From Mariannaea sp. PMI_226 (lineage: Eukaryota > Ascomycota > Sordariomycetes > Hypocreales > Nectriaceae), in NCBI GenBank assembly GCA_024336345.1, contig JANFOG010000018.1:62001-126000 (forward strand): a stretch of DNA of 64,000 nt. Reading direction: 5' to 3'. The notes beneath the pieces were generated by a model that worked only from the letters and a program-made list of their open reading frames with translations, searched no databases and had not been told where the DNA came from. Of this stretch, positions 57,777 to 64,000 are shown piece by piece. A program made the translations under genes and the position numbers. Within the stretch, counting starts at the first letter, position 1. Each line of letters starts with the position of its first letter.

Positions 57777-58985
57777 CAACATATTGGCTGACTGGTTCGC
57801 CAACCGATTGTTTACGCCCATCGAAATGGTCAAGGCCAAGGGCGAAAGTTTGGTGGCTATAAACACATCTTGTAAAATAAACTTATTAGCCAGAAAATTG
57901 ATTTTCATTTCCTTCACCCCAAAATTCGTTTGCAAACTTGTCAACCGCCTGGAATATGTGCATCATGTAAGATCTGGATTATATTTTTGGATATATATTT
58001 CGTTAATGGTGGTTTCTTTGAGGACTAGTGATTGTTCATCAGGCGTCAGTGTTGTATAGACTGTTTCGATAGGAATGTTTCGCACACGTTCTGTGGTGAG
58101 GGTAGTTGTATTTTTCGCATCGCGATTCGGATCTATCGGCTTTGCAAGAGATCGGAAGCCGCGGAAGTAGTCGCATTCTTTCTGCGTTTTCAATCCACGT
58201 TAGCCTCCCGTACTATTTTAAAGAACAGCATCACATAGTGGCCCAAGACTGGCTCCAAAGAGTTTCTGGACAGGCTAGGAAGTGCAATGATCGCTTGCTG
58301 CCGTTGCCATCCATAACTTCAGGCGTCATGTCAAAATGTGCCAAGAAACCGTAGCCATTGTTGTTCAAGTCTTTTGTAGAGGCTGCGCGGAACAGAGACA
58401 AGACCCTTCATGTTTTCAGAACCAATTTCAGTAAAACTGAAAACAAAAAAAGGAATCATTAAGACAAATGGACGTTGAAGGAAGTTCTAGCTTGAGGTGC
58501 CGTGGTGGATCTTTCGGTGACGTAGTTCTTTGCTGACACTGTTCTTTGCTGACACTAGGCGTTGAAGGTTGGGCGTTGATGGTCGCGACCATGTTGATGC
58601 AATGTAAACAAATCATCTTTGAAGGCGCGTACTCCGTACGAATACGACAATTGCTTTGTGTAACCAAGGAACATATCTAAGGTAAGGAAAGGAGAAGGAG
58701 AAGGAGGAGGAGGAGGAGGAGGAGGGGGACATCTTTATGTCCGGCTGTTTGTGAAGTGGTCGTAAATGGCCCCACAAGGCAACCAAGGCTGCTATGGCTC
58801 CTGTTTGGTGAGCCAGCATCGTTGTGCTACATCACGACAGACACATCCCAAACAACAAGAAAATATCAGTATAAAGGGCGACTTTCTTTCTTTCATGTCA
58901 AATGGAAAAATAACAACAGTGAAACTAGTATTCTAAAGAGCCCCATTTACCATCCGATTTCATCAGTCTCTTCTCTATCATCTAA
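57777..58985. other. 1.2 kb stretch with minor repeats
   Basis: No gene is supported. Contains an exact 16-bp tandem duplication (GTTCTTTGCTGACACT at 58525-58540 and 58541-58556) and a GGA microsatellite at about 58690-58725. A frame at 57784-58059 begins WFANRLFTPIEMVK, weakly echoing a segment just after the knuckle frame. Confidence 0.4.
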
Positions 58986-59436
58986 TTCATTCTAGATGGG
59001 CTCATCCGCAATCTTCAAATTCACCTCGAGCACTCTGCCGTGGATAGCGTACGTACCGCACCTGTTTGTGAGCTGATCAGATCAATGATCTGCGCGGGGG
59101 TGCACACCAACTTGACTCAGCAGCAGTACTTTCGCTGTCACCTTCACAGGTATCTTTCTCCTGACAGCAAACGGCTGTTCATGATCCGTAGACATTTGCT
59201 TTCAGGGAGACTACGAGCTGTATGAGTCGAAACTTGCCGATCTACCCGCTACTACATCTAATCAATTCACATCAGAAGATGCTTGCAGTCTCTTGAAGCC
59301 TCAGGTTCGGTACATGGTCATTCATCCAATACCAGCAATGTACGTTAGTCGTCTTTGGTGGCGACTTGCGAATTTGCTGCCCGAAAGACAAGTGACGTCG
59401 GTGTTCTCTGAATGTAACCGAGGTATCTGTCATTGA
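58986..59436 (+). pseudogene. gene fragment with a plausible intron but mismatched phase
   Basis: A frame open from 58986 reads LDGLIRNLQIHLEHSAVDSV to a GTATCT donor at 59150. After a TTGCTTTCAG acceptor a second coding-like stretch (59206-59436) starts GDYELYESKLADLPATTSNQ and contains LLKPQVRYMVIHPIP. Splicing 59150-59205 leaves exon 1 in phase 2 while exon 2 needs phase 0, so a small indel or a missed splice site is implied. An alternative reading frame of exon 1 does join in phase but contains an upstream stop. No family is recognised. Probably a decayed gene. Confidence 0.3.
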
Positions 59437-60636
59437 GGCTGGACTTCCCGTAAAGCACCTGAGGAGCAGAGTGTCACATTTCACCTGTTCTCGATACGAT
59501 CAATGTGTACGTAGCAGTGACAGGGGGCCAATAAGCGTTGATGCCAGTGTCGACACGATCGTGGCGATGCAATAAGCTTATTTCAACCTCCCGAATGCAT
59601 CTGCCGCCAAGGCGCCAGCTAGTTACAGATATCGAGATGGGCCTATGAGCACCATCTGACGGCATCTCATGTGTTGAACCCACGAAGCCATGACTCGGGA
59701 GACACCGGCAGTTGACATACCCAGGGCACGGTAGATGCATCAAATGCACTAGATCTTGAAGCTGACCCCCTGTCTGAGACTTTGACATCATCGAGTACGA
59801 AATATGACGATATCACAGCTCCCCTCTCCCCCATAAGCGGATGTGCGTGAGAGAGAGAGAAGGATGTCAAAGAGATGGGGATAAATCCCTAAACGGTTGC
59901 TGCAGACTTCGCCTAGTCAAAAGTGATGTGCAACTCTTTGGAGACTCTGCCCATGCTCACCTGACCCCCGGCAGAAATGTCGGACTCATATACCGCCCCG
60001 AAAGGGATTCTGCCAAAAATGACTGGACATGGTTCTTTACTCATTCTGGACTACGCAAACCTCTTGGCCCTCTTTTTTTCTGGCGGAAACGTCGGATACC
60101 GGTGGGTGTACCAAGCAGTCGACCACCACCCAACCAATTCACGCCGACAGAGTCACGTACGAGGGGCATCAGTCTATTTCCGAGCCACCCGGGTGAGATT
60201 CAGCTGTGTCATAGACTTGGACTCATAGACTCATGCATCGAAGGAGTGAATTTAATCCGCCTTTTTCGTTTCGTAGCTGCTACTAGCCGCTTTCTTACAT
60301 TCCGGAAATAAAACGCCTTCATCTCAACCGTTTCTGTTTTGTCAGCCGTTCTCACCTCGGACACTTCCAAAACCCCCCTCAACTCTCGGCTCATCCGGGA
60401 ATCTGATGACCAGGATGCTCTTCTAATCTGCCGATTTCGGATTTCTGTATCTTTGCGTCATTGCAGTAACGTGACTGATCATATAAGCACCGCCTGACTC
60501 TTCTTCTTTTGTCCAGAGGTAGTAATGAAAATAAAAAAAAGAGCGCAGCAGTTTTGCTTGGCGGTGTCCAAAGTGAGCTGTCCTCTCAAGCCTTCCTTCC
60601 CTCACCTGTTTTCATCCCGTGTTCGCCTTTCAAAAC
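59437..60636. other. 1.2 kb intergenic or decayed region
   Basis: Open frames on both strands (for example 59841-60311) are without domains. The last 250 bases before 60637 are CT-rich and probably the promoter of the methyltransferase gene. Confidence 0.4.
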
Positions 60637-61830
60637 ATGACTATAGTTGTCCCAAACGTTCCGGCTGGTGCAGTGCGTGAGCATAGTCCTGCTACTACGG
60701 ACAGTGCCCGCTCTAGCGACGTGGTTGATGAAAAGGAATCAAAGAGATTTGTCCCGCCAAAGACAACCCAGTCGTCACTGAAACATCATGATGTCGACCG
60801 GACTGTCTCTCCAAAACGATGGAAGACCTTTCTAAAGGCCTTCAAGCACATTCGCGATCTCACACCAGACGAGATCAATGACTTCATGACCTCTTATGAG
60901 ATTTACAGCCTTGACTGGGCCAACGAGGACGAGATGATGGCAGCCTTTGGACCCAACTATCAACAGCGGGTTGGAGACTGCCTCCGAGCATATTATTCCG
61001 TTCTAAATCATCTTTGCAGCCTCGGAGATGTCGAAAAAATGTACATTCCTCCACTAATGGACAAGAAGGCATCTGTACTGGACAATCAGTTGCTTAATGA
61101 GGAAGATATCGCGCGAGAGATTGGGCTGAGACCAGGCATGAAGGCACTGGACCTTGGATGCGGCCGTGGAAGGGTTGCGGCGCATATGACCAGCTTTTCT
61201 GGAGCACAGATACATGGTCTCAACATCGACTCAAATCAGATTGCGCAGGCGGTGGAATTCAACAAGTCTGTTGGCTTGGACAATGAATTCGTCGTTCACG
61301 ATCAGAATGACCTGCCATTACCTTTTGCTAACGCCGCCTTTGATGCATTTTATGAGATACAGGCCCTCAGTCTGTGCAAAGACCCTTCGCTTCTTTTCAA
61401 AGAAATATACAGGGTATTAAAGCCAGGCTCCAAGTTTTTGCTGATGGACTGGGTCAGCTTACCAGCCTACGACCCGGAAAACGCTCACCACGCGAATCTC
61501 ATGCGTCGAGTCAAGCCCCTGATTGGGGCAGTAGGTACGCCCACGCCGGCGAGCTTTGAGAAGGCATTGAAAGACGCTGGTTTTACAGTCTTAAAATCGG
61601 ATAACCCCAGTATAGATGGCCTGCAAGCACCATTGATTGACAAGGTAGACATTTATTTCCGGTCTCTACGACGAATTATCCACGGTCTAGTCAAAGTGCA
61701 CGCGTTGCCGCGGCATTTTAAGACTTTGTTTGATAGGCTGTGTCTCGATGGACAGGCGTTCGTGGAGATGGACAATATGCGATTGATCACGACGACGTAT
61801 CGGATTGTGGCTCAGAAACCGATTGCATAG
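60637..61830 (+). CDS. Erg6-like SAM-dependent C-methyltransferase
   Basis: Single exon, 397 residues. It belongs to class I methyltransferases of the sterol 24-C-methyltransferase group. Motif I is LDLGCGRGR (171-179), followed by GAQIHGLNIDSNQIAQA, the acidic loop region, and FYEIQALSLCKDP and VLKPGSKFLLMDWVSL, which match the order in Erg6. The C-terminal segment ASFEKALKDAGF also fits. The N-terminus is longer than in Erg6 and lacks the exact YEYGWG sterol-binding box: the corresponding region reads YYSVLNHLCSLG. It is therefore more likely a specialised relative than the housekeeping enzyme. The start is the ATG at 60637; an upstream GTG is not favoured. Together with the P450 it suggests work on a sterol- or terpenoid-like substrate. 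Confidence 0.87.
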   Translation: MTIVVPNVPAGAVREHSPATTDSARSSDVVDEKESKRFVPPKTTQSSLKHHDVDRTVSPKRWKTFLKAFKHIRDLTPDEINDFMTSYEIYSLDWANEDEMMAAFGPNYQQRVGDCLRAYYSVLNHLCSLGDVEKMYIPPLMDKKASVLDNQLLNEEDIAREIGLRPGMKALDLGCGRGRVAAHMTSFSGAQIHGLNIDSNQIAQAVEFNKSVGLDNEFVVHDQNDLPLPFANAAFDAFYEIQALSLCKDPSLLFKEIYRVLKPGSKFLLMDWVSLPAYDPENAHHANLMRRVKPLIGAVGTPTPASFEKALKDAGFTVLKSDNPSIDGLQAPLIDKVDIYFRSLRRIIHGLVKVHALPRHFKTLFDRLCLDGQAFVEMDNMRLITTTYRIVAQKPIA

Positions 61831-62713
61831 ATGTGAGAAAACGGGAAGATATACTTCGATTCCTTTTTTTTTTCTATTTCATTCTTCTTTTTTTTCCCTT
61901 CACTTCTTCGCATTCTGCATTATACCATCATTGCCGGTCTAGCATAGTGCATTCGCCTTTTTTCTTTTTTGAATAACAAACAGTCCATACAAATTTACGA
62001 ACATCACATTTTCATTTTGCGTCGCTGCCTTCGCCGTGAATCGCTACATGCCCACTTGCAAGATCCTGTCCATTTGTTTATTCTATTTTGCTAAGTTAGT
62101 ATTTACTGGTTCTGACGTGCAGACCTTTTATTTACAGAGTGCCATCTGTTGGGCTATTCACCTACGTTATCCTTTTATTCATGCCAAAAGAAAGAAATCA
62201 AGTGAAAAATAAGCATTATTTCAAGATAGCCAAAGGCTGGAGTAGACTTGCAAGGGTTCAGCCAATAAATACGTGCCATCTGTCGCATCAATATGTTTTG
62301 GAGTTAGCAAGACAATCCCCCCTCGGCGGCGATCACGGCCCACGAGGCCGTCACTATTCGTATTTCGTGACCTGGATGCTCTTCAATTGCTACCAATGGA
62401 GGGAGTGAAAAGTGTGGCACAGCACGGCAATAATCTGTTCCTATCTGAGTCACATTACAACACTACTTCGGGCAGTGTACCCAAAATGTACTTTGCCCGA
62501 TAGACCAAACCCAATGCGATGTGATCTTCCCTACTCTGGTAGTACTCTCAGCTGGCCGTGTCGGTTTCTGAGACAGTGGAACTTCAGCTTGCTTTTGGAG
62601 AGAGGGAATAACTCAGATAGTATGCAATCTTGTCTGGTGTCCAAACTCCCCAAAGTCTACGTTCCTTCAGGGCGAGGTCCATCGTCATCAATCCCAGACA
62701 CTTGATAGCATCA
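61831..62713. other. 0.9 kb intergenic region
   Basis: T-rich 3' region of the upstream gene (61865-61895) and the promoter of the next gene. No frame of interest. Confidence 0.5.
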
Positions 62714-63580
62714 ATGGCTTCCACAGAGCAGAGCACGATGGACGTCCAGCTGACAGGTGCTCAAGAAACGCTTCTTATTACACTATACGCGAAATCGTTT
62801 GACTTTTATTCAAGCAACTCGGTTCTGGGCGACAAATGGGCTGCGGAGACGATGGAAAAGATCACTGGTAAACAAGAGGAGATGCGCGCGCGGCTCAAAG
62901 GCACACCAACACATCTTGCTGGCGTAGCACTCCGTGCCCTATGCCTTGATACCTGGGCGTCCGAGTTTTTGGCTGAGAATGAGTGCGCGACTGTGGTGCA
63001 TCTCGCTTGTGGTCTGGATTCTCGAGCTCTGCGACTTCGTAGCAAATGCCGCAAGGTACGATGGATCGACCTAGATATGCCAGATGTCGTAGATTTACGA
63101 CGCCGCTTGGAGATACAAGAACCCGAGTCTACCAGCGGCTACACATACGAAATGGTAGGCTCGTCAGTCACTGAAACGGCCTGGTTGCAACATATTCCGG
63201 CCGACCGGCCCACTCTCATCATTTTCGAAGGACTCAGCATGTATTTAGAGCCTTCAGATGGCGAGGACTTGGTCAAACGGTTGACGGGCCATTTCCCGTC
63301 CGGTCAGTTGGTCTTTGACTGCTTCCCCTGGGCAACTCGCTTATTTCTCAACACGTTTGTCTGGCTAAATGGTAAATGGAGCGTTGAGTTCAAATGGACT
63401 ATTTCCAATCCTAAAGGGCTAGAAGCACTGCATCCCGGACTGGAATTGCTGGATACTTTGTACATGGCTGACGTGCGTGGCCTGAACCGGCTTCCTCAGG
63501 GAACTCGAACATGGATGTATTTGTTGTCTTGGATTCCTTTTGCTAGAAGCGCCTTTATGTATCTTCGATATAAATTTTAG
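62714..63580 (+). CDS. LCMT/TcmP-like O-methyltransferase
   Basis: Single exon, 288 residues, start at the ATG at 62714 (an upstream non-ATG extension is not favoured). It belongs to the leucine carboxyl methyltransferase superfamily that includes TcmP-type polyketide O-methyltransferases. Evidence is the SAM-binding motif HLACGLDSR (96-104), then VRWIDLDMPDVVDLRR, and IIFEGLSMYL in the post-motif region, all in the family order. No signal peptide or strong membrane helix is seen. The usual substrate is a carboxyl or hydroxyl group on a small molecule. It lies 0.9 kb from the Erg6-like gene on the same strand, so the two methyltransferases could act on one product. The exact reaction is unknown. 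Confidence 0.87.
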   Translation: MASTEQSTMDVQLTGAQETLLITLYAKSFDFYSSNSVLGDKWAAETMEKITGKQEEMRARLKGTPTHLAGVALRALCLDTWASEFLAENECATVVHLACGLDSRALRLRSKCRKVRWIDLDMPDVVDLRRRLEIQEPESTSGYTYEMVGSSVTETAWLQHIPADRPTLIIFEGLSMYLEPSDGEDLVKRLTGHFPSGQLVFDCFPWATRLFLNTFVWLNGKWSVEFKWTISNPKGLEALHPGLELLDTLYMADVRGLNRLPQGTRTWMYLLSWIPFARSAFMYLRYKF

Positions 63581-64000
63581 TCGAACAACGTCAACTATAC
63601 TAAAGTATTGGTAACAGGTTGACTAAATTTTAGTGTAAAAAGCTATAAAAATCTCCGTCACGTATTGTAAACCCAACGCCCATTAGTTCAATTCATCACT
63701 TTGGAAAATTTACAGGTACAAATCATTAGCACTTGATTCGTATACAAGCTAGTGTTTCGAAATTGCAGGCATACGAACAAATACTCTATTACGGATTCGA
63801 TTGGGCGATTTGCCATTGTATTGGATAGTTGACTGGTCAAGCTACGATGGACGTTGTAGCTCTTCAAGATTGAAGTGATTCAACAAACTCGGGGAATTTG
63901 CTATATTATTTTTTTCCTTTTAATTGAGTTAGAGAAAGGTGATAATCTGAATCAATATGTGCGTAACACTCAAGGTTTTGCAGATTGAATGTGCTCATAG
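63581..64000. other. right-edge intergenic sequence
   Basis: 420 AT-rich bases after the O-methyltransferase stop. Nothing recognisable. Confidence 0.6.

Noticed and set aside
57600..57840. Weak similarity between FASRSFNPIK-like and FANRLFTPIE-like segments
   Set aside because: Short and imperfect; could be chance, so not listed as a repeat.
59395..59450. NVTEVSVIEAG segment resembling a GMC oxidoreductase strand
   Set aside because: Too short, no FAD-binding motif or further family features in any frame nearby.

Overview
The window looks like nuclear DNA of a filamentous ascomycete, probably a sordariomycete and possibly hypocrealean (the order is inference from protein style, not from a search). 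The evidence is protein-coding genes with short spliceosomal introns (about 50-90 nt, GTRNGT donors, CTAAC-like branch sites, YAG acceptors), typical fungal families (Crh-type GH16 glucanosyltransferase, PTR2 peptide transporter, two PDR-type ABC transporters, Yap-like bZIP, PRISE-like reductase), and long pyrimidine-rich leaders. No operons, rRNA, convincing tRNA or CRISPR are seen.

Left part (1-31.5 kb), mostly housekeeping or surface genes in wide spacing: a PRISE-like reductase running off the left edge (-), an HPP-family membrane protein (+), a GPI-anchored Crh-like glycosidase (+), a 1642-residue PDR transporter with one intron (-), and a POT/PTR2 peptide transporter (-). An 8.9 kb stretch without a convincing gene follows (20.5-29.5 kb), full of microsatellites and homopolymers. 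Then comes a compact kinesin-like protein with a SAM-like C-terminal segment (+), whose first intron is GC-AG.

Right part (34-63.6 kb), accessory in character: an unrecognised 457-residue protein (+), a possible orphan exon, a 117-residue multi-pass membrane protein (-), a cytochrome P450 (-), a bZIP regulator (-) divergent from an NmrA-like protein (+), a second PDR transporter with ten introns, one of them GC-AG (-), an HD-domain cyanamide hydratase-like enzyme (-) divergent from an acyl-CoA thioesterase-like protein (+), a 22-bp minisatellite, about 5 kb of broken or unrecognised reading frames (54.7-59.5 kb, including a double zinc-knuckle frame cut by a stop), an Erg6-like SAM methyltransferase (+) and an LCMT/TcmP-like O-methyltransferase (+).

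P450, two methyltransferases, thioesterase, NmrA/bZIP regulators and a PDR pump lie within 25 kb. This suggests a tailoring/efflux neighbourhood for a lipophilic, perhaps sterol- or terpenoid-like compound, or a detoxification cluster. No PKS, NRPS or terpene synthase backbone is visible, so the cluster reading is an inference. Exon borders were placed by hand from splice signals and checked for reading-frame continuity. Family assignments rest on recognised motifs, not on database searches.
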